From the NCBI GenBank assembly GCA_964650385.1, contig CAZYTP010000043.1, positions 1-20,554 of the forward strand: a DNA stretch of 20,554 nt, in the 5' to 3' direction. How positions within the stretch are numbered: position 1 is the first letter of the stretch; the number at the start of each line of letters is the position of its first letter. Of the stretch, positions 7,803-15,496 are shown in pieces. Below the pieces are notes generated by a model. That model ran no database searches. It saw only the letters and a program-made list of their open reading frames with translations, and had not been told where the DNA came from. Source of the DNA: JAUSPI01 sp964650385 (GTDB lineage: Bacteria; Desulfobacterota; Syntrophia; Syntrophales; JADFWA01). Position numbers and translations under genes: made by a program.

Positions 7803-7930
7803 TTAAAGTGCCTAAAGTGAACTAAAGTGCCTAAAGTTAAAGAATGTGCTTTCAGCGCAACCTGTTTAAATTTGACCACGCTAAAGACGTGTATTTTAAC
7901 TTTAGCTCACTTTTAACTTTCAATTTTACT
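7803..7930. repeat. A/T-rich TAAAGT repeat block with inverted second half
   Basis: Between valS and nadC the left part is four direct copies of TAAAGT spaced 9-10 bp (7803-7842). The right part (about 7893-7926) holds the opposite strand of the same motif (ACTTTAG, AACTTT). CTAAAGTTAAA (7831-7841) and TTTAACTTTAG (about 7895-7905) are exact reverse complements, so the block can fold into a long hairpin. The same motif recurs at other gene borders in this window. The open frame across it, in frame with nadC, is judged to be repeat DNA, not coding. Confidence 0.65.
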
Positions 7931-7942
7931 CACTCTTGCAAA

Positions 7943-8779
7943 ATGCTCCAGAAACATATCATACATAGGCTGATACAGTCGGCCCTTAAGGAAGATATAG
8001 GCTCCGGTGATATAACCACCTCGGTTGCCCTGTCGGGAAGGGAAATTGGTAATGCCCGCGTCGTGGCGAAGGAGGATATGGTTGTAGCAGGAATTGGAAT
8101 TTTTAAAGAGGCCTTTTCATTTTCAGAAGAAGAAGTTGAATTTACGAATAGTGTTGAAGATGGTGTGCTTGTCAAAAGTGGGGACGTACTTACTAAGATG
8201 TCAGGAAACCTGGGAGATATCCTCACTGCGGAGAGAGTGGCGCTGAATTTTCTTCAAAGAATGTGCGGGATTGCCACTCTGACGCGAAGATATGTGGATG
8301 AGATCAGGGGAACCGGTGCAAAAATTTTAGATACAAGAAAAACAACGCCCGGTTTGAGGGTCCTGGAGAAATATGCCGTAATGATTGGCGGCGGCTTTAA
8401 CCATAGATTCGGCCTCTATGATGGCATCTTGATTAAAGACAACCATATTGACGCCGCCGGCGGGATTCTTCCTGCTGTTGACAGGGTCAAGAAAAGCGCT
8501 CCCCATACCTTAAAGATAGAAATTGAGGTAAAGAATTTAAAAGAAGTCGAGGAGGCGTTATCTGCAGGAGTAGATGTCATAATGCTCGATAATATGGAGG
8601 TAGAGGAGATGAAGGAGGCCGTTTCTCTTATAAAAGGAAGAGTTTTAGTTGAGGCTTCAGGAAATATCACCCTATCCAACGTAAAAAAGATTGCTGAGAC
8701 CGGAGTGGATTTTGTATCTATAGGCGCGCTTACTCATTCAGCACCATCATCTGACATAAGCCTGAAGCTGAAAGCCTGA
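7943..8779 (+). CDS. nadC: Nicotinate-nucleotide pyrophosphorylase (carboxylating), quinolinate phosphoribosyltransferase
   Basis: NadC converts quinolinate and PRPP to nicotinate mononucleotide, CO2 and PPi in de novo NAD synthesis. With the ATG at 7943 it has 278 residues, the normal length, and begins MLQKHIIHRLIQSALKEDIG as the family does. The frame is open 33 codons further upstream, but that stretch translates the TAAAGT repeat block, so I exclude it. Active-site segments are visible: ERVALNFLQRMCGIAT, LDTRKTTPGLR (R132, K133), GGGFNHRFGLYDGILIKDNHI, a Glu in IEIEVKN, MLDNM, EASGNI and SIGALTHSA. No strong Shine-Dalgarno precedes the ATG. nadA and nadB are not in the window, so the pathway is scattered. 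The gene is flanked on both sides by repeats of the same family. Confidence 0.96.
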   Translation: MLQKHIIHRLIQSALKEDIGSGDITTSVALSGREIGNARVVAKEDMVVAGIGIFKEAFSFSEEEVEFTNSVEDGVLVKSGDVLTKMSGNLGDILTAERVALNFLQRMCGIATLTRRYVDEIRGTGAKILDTRKTTPGLRVLEKYAVMIGGGFNHRFGLYDGILIKDNHIDAAGGILPAVDRVKKSAPHTLKIEIEVKNLKEVEEALSAGVDVIMLDNMEVEEMKEAVSLIKGRVLVEASGNITLSNVKKIAETGVDFVSIGALTHSAPSSDISLKLKA

Positions 8780-8818
8780 AGTTAAAAACCGGCTTTAAAC
8801 TTTCAACTTAAAACTTAA
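8778..8818. repeat. A/T-rich AAGTT/AACTT repeat after nadC
   Basis: Immediately after the nadC stop, short alternating units GAAGTTAAAAA, CTTTAAACTTTCAACTT and AAAACTTAACG occur. They share the heptad-like TTTCAACTT/AAGTT motif with blocks at 7803-7930, 11863-11887 and 18168-18230. This is non-coding; function unknown. Confidence 0.5.
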
Positions 8819-8823
8819 CGTAT

Positions 8824-8950
8824 TCGTAAAAAGTGAAATTCGACGAATATGTCATTTCGACCATAGGGAGAAATCTTATCTTTTCAGCATGTTATGTTTT
8901 AAAGATTTCTCGTTTCACTCGAAATGACAAACTGAAAAAACTTTTTACGA
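8824..8950. mobile_element. MITE-like nested palindromic element (127 bp)
   Basis: The outer ends TCGTAAAAAGT (8824-8834) and ACTTTTTACGA (8940-8950) are exact reverse complements. Inside lies a second, longer inverted pair, 8850-8877 and 8902-8929. Its outer 11 bp (TGTCATTTCGA) and inner 10 bp (GAGAAATCTT) pair perfectly around a 7x7 unpaired window. There is no ORF inside and no clear target-site duplication. The inner part resembles the GTCATTTCGA...GAGAAATCTT intergenic palindromes familiar from many bacterial genomes (recall, not checked). It is probably non-autonomous and dependent on a transposase elsewhere. It fills most of the nadC-birA gap. Confidence 0.7.
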
Positions 8951-8969
8951 TACCATCAAACTTAAAACT

Positions 8970-9758
8970 ATGTTTAATGAACATGATCTTGCAAGCCGTC
9001 TTTCAGGAAGGCTTATAGGGAACAGGGTACACTTTTTAAAAGAGGTCGATTCCACAAATATATATGCCTCCGGACTTGCAAGGGCTGGTGCTCCGGAGGG
9101 TACGGTTGTCATTGCGGACTGTCAGACGAAAGGGAAGGGGCGTATGGACAGGGTATGGCAGTCTCCTCCCGGGAGTAACATATATACTTCAATTATATTG
9201 AGGTCTTCGATAGAAACTGCAGTGGCCCCCCAGATAACCCTCGTAGCCGGTGTTGCAGTGGCCGGGTTTCTGTCTGAATATTGCCCGGAAGATGTTACCT
9301 TAAAATGGCCGAATGATGTTCAGATAGGTGGAAAGAAAATATGCGGTATTCTCACGGAAATGAAGACCTCCGGTGGGAAAGTTGATTTTGTCATAGTTGG
9401 AATCGGCATTAATATCAATATGAAAAAAGAGGATTTTCACAAGGAGTTTCGAAATAATTCTACATCCTTGATTGAAGAGGTGGGGAGAGATATTTCTCGT
9501 TTCGATTTTACTATAAGATTGTATGGTTTCCTGGAAAAGTGGTATAAGGAATTTTTATTGGAGGGGTTCAATCCGATAAAAGACGAGTGGTTAAAATATG
9601 CCGGAATCATTGGAAAAGAGATCAAGGTTGTTTTAAACGATGATATTCAGACAGGCAAAGCGGTCGGTATTGATGAGTACGGAGCACTCCTTATTTTTGA
9701 TGAAAAGGAAAAGATAAAACGCGTGATAGCCGGTGATGTTTCTTTGGTGGAGAATTGA
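8970..9758 (+). CDS. birA: Biotin-[acetyl-CoA-carboxylase] ligase, catalytic domain only
   Basis: This biotin-protein ligase makes biotinyl-AMP and transfers biotin to the lysine of carboxylase carrier domains. The 262-residue protein has STN (28-30), the adenylate loop KGKGRMDR (54-61, usual GRGRxxR), the SNIYTSIIL strand, KWPNDVQIGGKKICGILTE (K112-D116 onward), GIGININ, and a small C-terminal SH3-like part (GIIGKEIKV...GDVSLVEN). It lacks the N-terminal winged helix of E. coli BirA, so by family knowledge it should not act as the biotin operon repressor. The next gene starts 2 bp after its stop, indicating a birA-coaX operon. No Shine-Dalgarno is evident before the ATG. The MITE ends 19 bp upstream, so any promoter must be in or beyond that element. 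Confidence 0.95.
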   Translation: MFNEHDLASRLSGRLIGNRVHFLKEVDSTNIYASGLARAGAPEGTVVIADCQTKGKGRMDRVWQSPPGSNIYTSIILRSSIETAVAPQITLVAGVAVAGFLSEYCPEDVTLKWPNDVQIGGKKICGILTEMKTSGGKVDFVIVGIGININMKKEDFHKEFRNNSTSLIEEVGRDISRFDFTIRLYGFLEKWYKEFLLEGFNPIKDEWLKYAGIIGKEIKVVLNDDIQTGKAVGIDEYGALLIFDEKEKIKRVIAGDVSLVEN

Positions 9759-9760
9759 TT

Positions 9761-10525
9761 ATGCTTTTGGTTATTGATGTCGGAAATACAAATACGGTGC
9801 TTGGTTTGTATAAGGGGGACAACCTCTTGCATGACTGGAGAATCAGGACGGTTGTTTACCATACGGTTGATGAATACGGAATGAGGGTGCTCAATCTGTG
9901 TAAAACGGGTGAGGTCGATCCAAAATCAGTTAACTGTATTATAATTTCTTGCGTTGTTCCACCTATGTTGAATATCTTGAGGCCTCTCTGTCAGAAATAT
10001 TTTAATGTAGAACCGCTGATTGTTGGGCCGGGGATCAAGACAGGAATGCCGATCTTTTATGATAATCCAAGGGAAGTAGGTGCGGACAGGATAGTAAACG
10101 CCGTTGCTGCTTATGAGAAGTTCAAGAGAGAGCTGATAATCGTGGATTTTGGTACCGCTACCACTTTCGATTATATTTCGGAAAAGGGTGAATATATGGG
10201 AGGCTGTATAGCACCGGGCATACTTATATCGAGTGAAGCTCTTTTTGAAGCAGCTTCAAGGCTTCCCAGGGTGGAGTTCATCAGGCCTAAATCCGTTATT
10301 GCTAAAGATACGGTGAGCAGTATGCAGGCCGGTATCATGTTCGGTTATGCGGGTCTTGTGGACGGGATAGTGGATCGTATAAAAAATGAAGTTAAATCGA
10401 ATCCTTTCGTTGTGGCAACAGGAGGATTCGCAGAAATAATAGCTCCTGAAACGAAGAGTATAAAGGTGGTCGATGCAATGCTTACTCTTGAAGGACTCAA
10501 AATAATCTATTCAAGAAACTGTTAA
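9761..10525 (+). CDS. coaX: Type III pantothenate kinase
   Basis: CoaX phosphorylates pantothenate, the first step of coenzyme A synthesis. It has 254 residues. MLLVIDVGNTNTVLG at the N-terminus is the family phosphate-binding strand (D6, N9, T10). GADR (107-110) binds pantothenate, DFGTATTFDYI (from D129) forms the second phosphate motif, and GGCIAPG and ATGGFAE follow. The family depends on a monovalent cation such as K+ and is not feedback inhibited by CoA. The frame also allows a TTG overlapping the birA stop. I prefer the ATG at 9761 because GGAG lies 8 nt before it and the canonical N-terminus starts there. It is translationally coupled to birA (2-bp gap) and convergent with trmFO, with only 24 bp between them and no obvious terminator. 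Confidence 0.96.
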   Translation: MLLVIDVGNTNTVLGLYKGDNLLHDWRIRTVVYHTVDEYGMRVLNLCKTGEVDPKSVNCIIISCVVPPMLNILRPLCQKYFNVEPLIVGPGIKTGMPIFYDNPREVGADRIVNAVAAYEKFKRELIIVDFGTATTFDYISEKGEYMGGCIAPGILISSEALFEAASRLPRVEFIRPKSVIAKDTVSSMQAGIMFGYAGLVDGIVDRIKNEVKSNPFVVATGGFAEIIAPETKSIKVVDAMLTLEGLKIIYSRNC

Positions 10526-10549
10526 AAAGCTTAAATGAATCCTGCCTTT

Positions 10550-11881
10550 TTATAGTTCTATTTCTTCTTCCCATCTTTTCAAGTCGGAAAGCGCTCGTGC
10601 CGCAAAATATTCCCCCTTTTCTTTTTTAGGTACCTTCTTGGAAAGTGGAGGAAAAAGACCAAAATTTACATTCATAGGCTGAAAAGTTTTGATGCCGGTA
10701 TCTGAAATATAATGGAGGAGAGCGCCAATGGCCGTTGTCTTTGGCGGGACGGCGGCTAAATCTTTTTCCTTCAGATAACGGTACATATTTATTCCTGCGA
10801 TAAGACCCATGGCTGCAGATTCTACATAGCCCTCAACACCGGTAATCTGTCCGGCAAAGAAGATATTATCATTTGACCGGATCTGAAGGGTATTTTTTAG
10901 CAGGGCAGGGGAGTTTATGAAGGTGTTTCGGTGAATGCTTCCATATCTCGCAAATTCCGCTTCTTTTAAGCCCGGTATCATCCTCAATATCCGTTTTTGT
11001 TCCGGCCAGGTCAATTTTGTCTGGAATCCCACCATGTTGAAGAGAGTACCTTCCCTGTTTTCCTGGCGTAGCTGGACAGCGGCATAAGGCTGTTCCCCTG
11101 TTTTGGGATTTATCAAACCTACGGGCTTCATTGGTCCAAAGGCAAGAGTATTTTTCCCTCTCTTTGCCATTACCTCAATCGGAAGACATCCCTCAAAGTA
11201 CTTCAACTCTTCAAAGTTTCTAAGGGGCACCTCCTTGCCTTCTGTAAGTGCCTTACAAAACCGTTCATATTCGCTTTTGGTAAGGGGACAGTTCAGGTAG
11301 TCACCATCGCCGTTGTCGTATCGCGATGCCCTGAATACCAGTGTGTGATCGATTGAATCTCTGTCTATTATAGGTGAGATTGCATCATAGAAATGGAGAT
11401 GCTCACAACCGGTAGTCTTCGAAATGCTCTTCGCCAGTGATTCGGAAGTAAGAGGTCCACTTGCGATAATAACGGGGGAATCTCCGGGAATTGCCGTAAT
11501 TTCTTTACGGTTGATTTTCAGCCCTTTGCATTCATTTAGCTTTTGCTCAATATATTGCGATAAAAATGTCCTGTCTACAGCGAGTGCCTTGCCTGCCGGT
11601 ACGGCGGTAGCATCGGCCGACTCAATAATAATAGAATCCAGTATACGCATCTCTTCCTTGAGAAGACCTACTGCGTTTCGTGTGATATTGGAACGGAGCG
11701 AGTTGCTGCAGACAAGCTCGGCGAGGAGTGGTGATTTATGGGCGGGCGAATATAGCCCTGGTTTCATTTCGTAGAGCAGAACATCAAGCCCGCGTTTCAA
11801 TAATTGCCATGCGGCCTCGCACCCTGCAAGCCCGCCACCTATTATAATTACGGGTTTCGAGTCTAAAGTTTCAAGTTTCAA
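10550..11881 (-). CDS. trmFO: Methylenetetrahydrofolate--tRNA-(uracil-5-)-methyltransferase TrmFO
   Basis: TrmFO makes m5U54 in the tRNA T-loop, using methylene-THF and FAD. The 443-residue protein has the FAD Rossmann motif VIIIGGGLAGCEAAW (GGG from residue 15). It carries both family cysteines: C58 in LVCSNSLRSN and C232 in EGCLPIEVMAKRG. Further conserved blocks are AFGPMKPVGL, MVGFQTKLTWPEQ, FFAGQITGVEGYVESAAMGL and the C-terminal FQPMNVNFGLFPPL. The start is unusual. No ATG or GTG precedes the FAD strand in frame. The only usual candidate is the TTG at 11881, which lies in a TTTCAAG tandem repeat and has no Shine-Dalgarno. An in-frame TGA lies a few codons upstream. It follows topA and dprA on the same strand, a conserved gene order, and is probably in their operon. 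Confidence 0.96.
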   Translation of the reverse strand: MKLETLDSKPVIIIGGGLAGCEAAWQLLKRGLDVLLYEMKPGLYSPAHKSPLLAELVCSNSLRSNITRNAVGLLKEEMRILDSIIIESADATAVPAGKALAVDRTFLSQYIEQKLNECKGLKINRKEITAIPGDSPVIIASGPLTSESLAKSISKTTGCEHLHFYDAISPIIDRDSIDHTLVFRASRYDNGDGDYLNCPLTKSEYERFCKALTEGKEVPLRNFEELKYFEGCLPIEVMAKRGKNTLAFGPMKPVGLINPKTGEQPYAAVQLRQENREGTLFNMVGFQTKLTWPEQKRILRMIPGLKEAEFARYGSIHRNTFINSPALLKNTLQIRSNDNIFFAGQITGVEGYVESAAMGLIAGINMYRYLKEKDLAAVPPKTTAIGALLHYISDTGIKTFQPMNVNFGLFPPLSKKVPKKEKGEYFAARALSDLKRWEEEIEL

Positions 11882-11887
11882 GTTTCT
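11863..11887. repeat. TTTCAAG tandem heptamer overlapping the trmFO start
   Basis: TAAAGTTTCAAGTTTCAAGTTT consists of about three copies of a 7-bp unit. It covers the first codons of trmFO and the bases before them, and matches the A/T-rich repeat family seen at other gene borders in this window. Confidence 0.6.
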
Positions 11888-11917
11888 ATCATCCAGTCAG
11901 TTGGGTGGCATTTTATC

Positions 11918-11981
11918 TGCCCGCTTGTACCTCGCTCGCAGTGCCAGGCGGGCATAAAGTTATTTCCTGACCCGGATCAGG
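11918..11981. repeat. Two inverted repeats between topA and trmFO
   Basis: TGCCCGC (11918-11924) and GCGGGCA (11948-11954) form a 7-bp GC-rich stem with a 23-nt loop. CCTGA (11966-11970) and TCAGG (11977-11981) form a second small hairpin. Neither is followed by a U-run on the minus strand, so they look like REP-type elements or an mRNA processing site within the topA-trmFO transcript, not a terminator. Confidence 0.5.
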
Positions 11982-11993
11982 CGCGAGGTGGCC

Positions 11994-14231
11994 TTAAGAT
12001 TTCTTCTCTTCATACCCGCAATCCTTGTTGAGGCATGTCTTCAAATATCCTTTACCTCGACTATATTTTTCGACAATAAACGGGGCTCCGCACTGGGGGC
12101 ATTTTTCTGGTATAGGTTTGTCCCAGAGGGCATAGGTACAGTCCGGATAGTTTGAACAACTAAAAAATATCTTCCCCTTTTTCGTCCGTTTTTCAGAGAG
12201 GTACCCGGTACACCCTTCTTCCGGACACATAACTCCTACACTTATCGGCATGGTATTTTTACACTCAGGATAGCCGGAACATCCAAGGAACCTGCCGAAT
12301 CTGCCCTCTTTTATAATCATTTTTTTGCCGCATTTGCTACAGTCAGTATCGGTTGCTTGTGCTTCCGTCTGGTTGATCTTTCCCTTTTCATCCTTGGTGA
12401 AATTGGTTGTGTTGTCGCAACTGGTACATTTCAGAAACCTGCCGAATCTGCCCCATTTTATGACCATAGGACTTTCGCATTTATCGCAGATGCTGTCGGT
12501 TGGTGTCTCTTCCTTCTTTAGATTTCTCATTTCGGTTTTGGCTTTTTTCAGGTCTTTCTCAAAGGGGGTGTAAAAATCCCGCAGGGTTTCAAGCCTCGTT
12601 AACTTTCCTTCTTCTATCAAGTCGAGTTGATCTTCCAGGGATGCGGTAAAGTCAATGTCGAGTATTTTTGGAAAGTTTTTTACCAGAAGTTCGGTGACCA
12701 GAATTCCAAGTTCAGTTGGGTGAAATCTTCTGTTTTCCAGCCTGACATAGTCTCTCTCCTGAATGGTGCTCAATATGGCTGCATAAGTTGATGGTCTTCC
12801 TATCCCATTTTCTTCAAGCTCTCTGACGAGCGTTGCCTCTGAAAACCTTGGTCGCGGCTGAGTGAACTTTTGTTCCGGTGTGAGAGAGAGAAGCGATGGG
12901 GTTTCATTCTCCTGAACCTCTGGAAGAATCTTGCCGGAGCCATTTTCCTCTTCCGCGTCGTCTTTAGTTTCAGTATAAACAACGGTGAATCCTGCGAATT
13001 TCATAACGGCCCCTTGCGCCCTGAAAATGCAATTTCCTGCAGATATGTCAATGGTTGTCTGGTCAAAAATCGCAGGATTCATCTGACTCGCCACAAAACG
13101 GTTCCAGATGAGCTGATAGAGACGAAACTGGTCATCGCTTAAATACTGCTTGATATCCTTCGGTTTGTGGAGCATCGATGCGGGCCTTATTGCCTCGTGG
13201 GCATCCTGGGACTTCCGTGGAGACTTAAATGCCCTCGGTTTTGCCGGAAGAAAGTCTTTGCCGTAATTCTCATCTATATAAGCTCTTGCCTCGGCGATAG
13301 CTTCCGCCGATATACGAAAAGAGTCGGTCCTCATGTATGTAATAAGACCTACTGGCCCCTCTTTCCCGAGTTCTATCCCCTCGTATAATCTCTGGGCGAC
13401 ACTCATCGTCTTCTTTGCCGTAAAACTGTGTCTCCTTGATGCTTCCTGCTGAAGTTTGCTTGTTGTAAATGGGGGAGGGGATTGTCTTTTGGTCTCCTTC
13501 TTTTCTATTTTACTTATGACAAAGGGAGCTGATTCAATATCTTTCAGTATTGCATTTGCCTGTGCTTCATTTTTTACTTTTGCCTTTTTTGCACTGACCT
13601 TTATAAGGCGTGCTTCGAATTGAGGTGGATTTGAACCCTCTAACAGTGCGGTAATGTTCCAGTACTCTTCCGGCACAAATTTTAGTATCTCTTCTTCCCT
13701 GTCACATATTATCCTTACCGCTACTGATTGAACACGCCCGGCGGAAAGCCCCCATTTTACCTTTTCCCATAATATCGGGCTGATCTGGTATCCGACAAGC
13801 CTGTCCAGTACACGCCGTGTCTTCTGTGCTTCATATTTATCGTAATTGAGTTTCAGAGGATTCTTGATTGCTTTGAGTACAGTGTTTTTGGTCAGGTCGT
13901 TGAAGAGAACACGATAGATGTTTTTATTCTTGGCATCTATCTCCTCGAGTATATGCCAGGCTATGGCCTCTCCTTCTCTGTCAGGATCTGGGGCAAGGAA
14001 TATATCGCTTGCGTTCTTCGCTGCTTTTTTGAGTTCGGAGACTACCTTTTTTTTCTTTTCTATGACCGTGTAAGTTATTTCGAAATCATTTTCGATATCG
14101 ATGCCCAGTGTTTTGGGGGGGAGATCTTTTACGTGTCCCACAGAAGCCCGAACGTCGAAGTCGGACTCGAGATATTTCTTGATCGTCTTGACCTTGGTTG
14201 GGGATTCAACAATTATAAGCTTATCCGGCAT
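11994..14231 (-). CDS. topA: DNA topoisomerase I (type IA)
   Basis: TopA relaxes negative supercoils by transient single-strand cleavage. The 745-residue protein opens with the TOPRIM domain: IIVESPTKVKTI (E9) and DPDREGEAIAWH (D82, D84, E86 coordinate Mg2+). Further on are YEAQKTRRVLDRLVGY and SAGRVQSVAVR. The active-site tyrosine is Y299 in LITYMRTDS, and RPSTYAAILSTIQERDYV follows. The C-terminus (about residues 582-742) carries four tetracysteine zinc-ribbon units (CDKC...CTSC, CSKC...CSGYPEC, CPEEGC...CSNYPDC, CPQC...CLNKDC) for DNA binding. The ATG lies 2 bp after the dprA stop with AAAGGA 5-6 nt upstream, so the two are coupled. trmFO follows after 112 bp. Length and motifs are normal. 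Confidence 0.98.
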   Translation of the reverse strand: MPDKLIIVESPTKVKTIKKYLESDFDVRASVGHVKDLPPKTLGIDIENDFEITYTVIEKKKKVVSELKKAAKNASDIFLAPDPDREGEAIAWHILEEIDAKNKNIYRVLFNDLTKNTVLKAIKNPLKLNYDKYEAQKTRRVLDRLVGYQISPILWEKVKWGLSAGRVQSVAVRIICDREEEILKFVPEEYWNITALLEGSNPPQFEARLIKVSAKKAKVKNEAQANAILKDIESAPFVISKIEKKETKRQSPPPFTTSKLQQEASRRHSFTAKKTMSVAQRLYEGIELGKEGPVGLITYMRTDSFRISAEAIAEARAYIDENYGKDFLPAKPRAFKSPRKSQDAHEAIRPASMLHKPKDIKQYLSDDQFRLYQLIWNRFVASQMNPAIFDQTTIDISAGNCIFRAQGAVMKFAGFTVVYTETKDDAEEENGSGKILPEVQENETPSLLSLTPEQKFTQPRPRFSEATLVRELEENGIGRPSTYAAILSTIQERDYVRLENRRFHPTELGILVTELLVKNFPKILDIDFTASLEDQLDLIEEGKLTRLETLRDFYTPFEKDLKKAKTEMRNLKKEETPTDSICDKCESPMVIKWGRFGRFLKCTSCDNTTNFTKDEKGKINQTEAQATDTDCSKCGKKMIIKEGRFGRFLGCSGYPECKNTMPISVGVMCPEEGCTGYLSEKRTKKGKIFFSCSNYPDCTYALWDKPIPEKCPQCGAPFIVEKYSRGKGYLKTCLNKDCGYEEKKS

Positions 14232-14233
14232 GG

Positions 14234-15361
14234 CTATCCTTTCAGTTTAAACATTTTTCCGGGCATTTGTTCAATGTGTCCTTCGAGCTCCAGAGTTAAG
14301 AGGACATTTAGAATGTCACCGGCTTTAAATCCCGTTCCGGTGATTATCGTGTCAACATTTGTAGGTTTTTCGGAGATAGATTTTAACACGGTGTGCTGTG
14401 TATCATCCAAATTTTTCATGTTTTGTGGTTTGATACTGTCTGGTCTTTCCCTGGTCACTTTGATTTTCGCTTTTAACCTTGAGCCTTCAATCTGCGGTGT
14501 TATCTCTTCCAGAATATCGTGGACACTCTCGATGAGTTTTGCGCCTTCTCTTATCAGTTTATGGGTTCCCCTGGAACCGGGTGAGTCGATGCTTCCCGGC
14601 ACCGCAAACACCTCTCTTCCCTGCTCTAATGCGAGCCTGGCGGTTATCAGGGAACCACTCTTGTCGCCAGCCTCTACGACAACGACACCGAGTGACATAC
14701 CGCTTATGATTCTGTTTCTTGCCGGGAAATTTGGCCCGCTGGGTGGAGTAGAGAAAGGAAATTCAGTAATAACAGCCCCGTTTTCGGAAATTTTTTCAAG
14801 GAGCTTTTTGTTTTCCAGTGGGTAAACTATATCAATACCGCATCCTAAAACAGCGATTGTTCTTCCCTTTCCGGTGAGTGCCCCTGTGTGTGCCGCTGAA
14901 TCTATTCCCCTGGCCATCCCGCTGACAATGGTAATTCCGCGCAGGGCAAGTTTTTGGCAGAGTCGCTGCGTGGAAAATTTACCGTAAGTGGTGGCAATTC
15001 TGGAACCGACAACAGCAACATTTATGTCATCTTCTCTCAGCGTTCCTTTAACATAGAGAAATGGTGGAAAATCATATATATTAAGGAGACTTTTTGGGTA
15101 TAAAGAATTACTGGCTGTTATTATCGAAATCTTTGCTTTGTCAGCCAGTTCGAGCTCTTTGTCTACTTTCTGCCAGTCATTAAAGCCCTTGATGTTGAGA
15201 GCTATCTTTCTGGTGATGCCTGGAATAGCCCTGAGAGCGTCAGTCGGAGCATTGAATGCGTTTTCGGGAGAACCGAAGACCTCAATTAAGTTTTTAAATC
15301 CCACATTTCCAACGCCATCAATGAACTTTAAGGCAATCCAGTATTTTATATCGCTTTCCAT
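14234..15361 (-). CDS. dprA: DNA processing protein DprA
   Basis: DprA (Smf) binds incoming single-stranded DNA and loads RecA during natural transformation; it is also widespread in non-competent bacteria. From the ATG at 15361 it has 375 residues. The N-terminal helix-hairpin-helix/SAM-like part (MESDIKYWIALKFIDGVG...) is followed by the extended Rossmann fold with VGSRIATTYG, IVSGMARGIDSAAHTGAL, IAVLGCGIDIVYP, FPARNRIISGMS, VVVEAGDKSGSLITA and REVFAVPGSIDSPGSRGTHKLIREGA. A C-terminal winged helix (DDTQHTVLKSISEKPTNVD...) closes it. The frame opens 13 codons earlier at a TTG (15400), but that TTG is part of a TTGACA and has no Shine-Dalgarno. I prefer the ATG, although it too lacks a clear ribosome site. 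It is first in a dprA-topA-trmFO unit. Confidence 0.95.
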   Translation of the reverse strand: MESDIKYWIALKFIDGVGNVGFKNLIEVFGSPENAFNAPTDALRAIPGITRKIALNIKGFNDWQKVDKELELADKAKISIITASNSLYPKSLLNIYDFPPFLYVKGTLREDDINVAVVGSRIATTYGKFSTQRLCQKLALRGITIVSGMARGIDSAAHTGALTGKGRTIAVLGCGIDIVYPLENKKLLEKISENGAVITEFPFSTPPSGPNFPARNRIISGMSLGVVVVEAGDKSGSLITARLALEQGREVFAVPGSIDSPGSRGTHKLIREGAKLIESVHDILEEITPQIEGSRLKAKIKVTRERPDSIKPQNMKNLDDTQHTVLKSISEKPTNVDTIITGTGFKAGDILNVLLTLELEGHIEQMPGKMFKLKG

Positions 15362-15372
15362 TTCGCAGGGAA

Positions 15373-15400
15373 GATATATCGGATAATCGGCGAGTGTCAA
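15373..15400 (-). promoter_or_regulatory. Candidate sigma-70 promoter for dprA-topA-trmFO
   Basis: On the minus strand TTGACA (15400-15395) is followed after 16 bp by TATATC (15378-15373). A start near 15366 would leave almost no leader before the dprA ATG at 15361, so either dprA is nearly leaderless or this match is accidental. Confidence 0.3.
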
Positions 15401-15496
15401 TAAAAATCTTTGCGTTCTTTACGTTTTTGGGTTAAAAATTCAGCTTCCGGTTTGAAGTTTAAAACCGAGATATGGGACTGCAATAAAGGGGTAGTG

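Noticed and set aside
7803..7842. CRISPR array at the TAAAGT repeats
   Set aside because: The repeats are only 6-7 bp, spaced 9-10 bp and imperfect. No spacers of normal length and no cas genes are present.
7844..7942. N-terminal extension of nadC (33 extra codons)
   Set aside because: The extension translates the TAAAGT/AACTTT repeat block and has no counterpart in NadC proteins, which begin at the MLQKHIIHRLIQSAL-like position.
10526..10549. Terminator between convergent coaX and trmFO
   Set aside because: Only 24 bp separate the stops, and no stem of useful length could be found there.
13953..14825. 290-codon plus-strand open frame across topA and dprA
   Set aside because: It spans the antisense of two certain genes including their junction. 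The predicted peptide is hydrophobic without plausible membrane topology and without known motifs.
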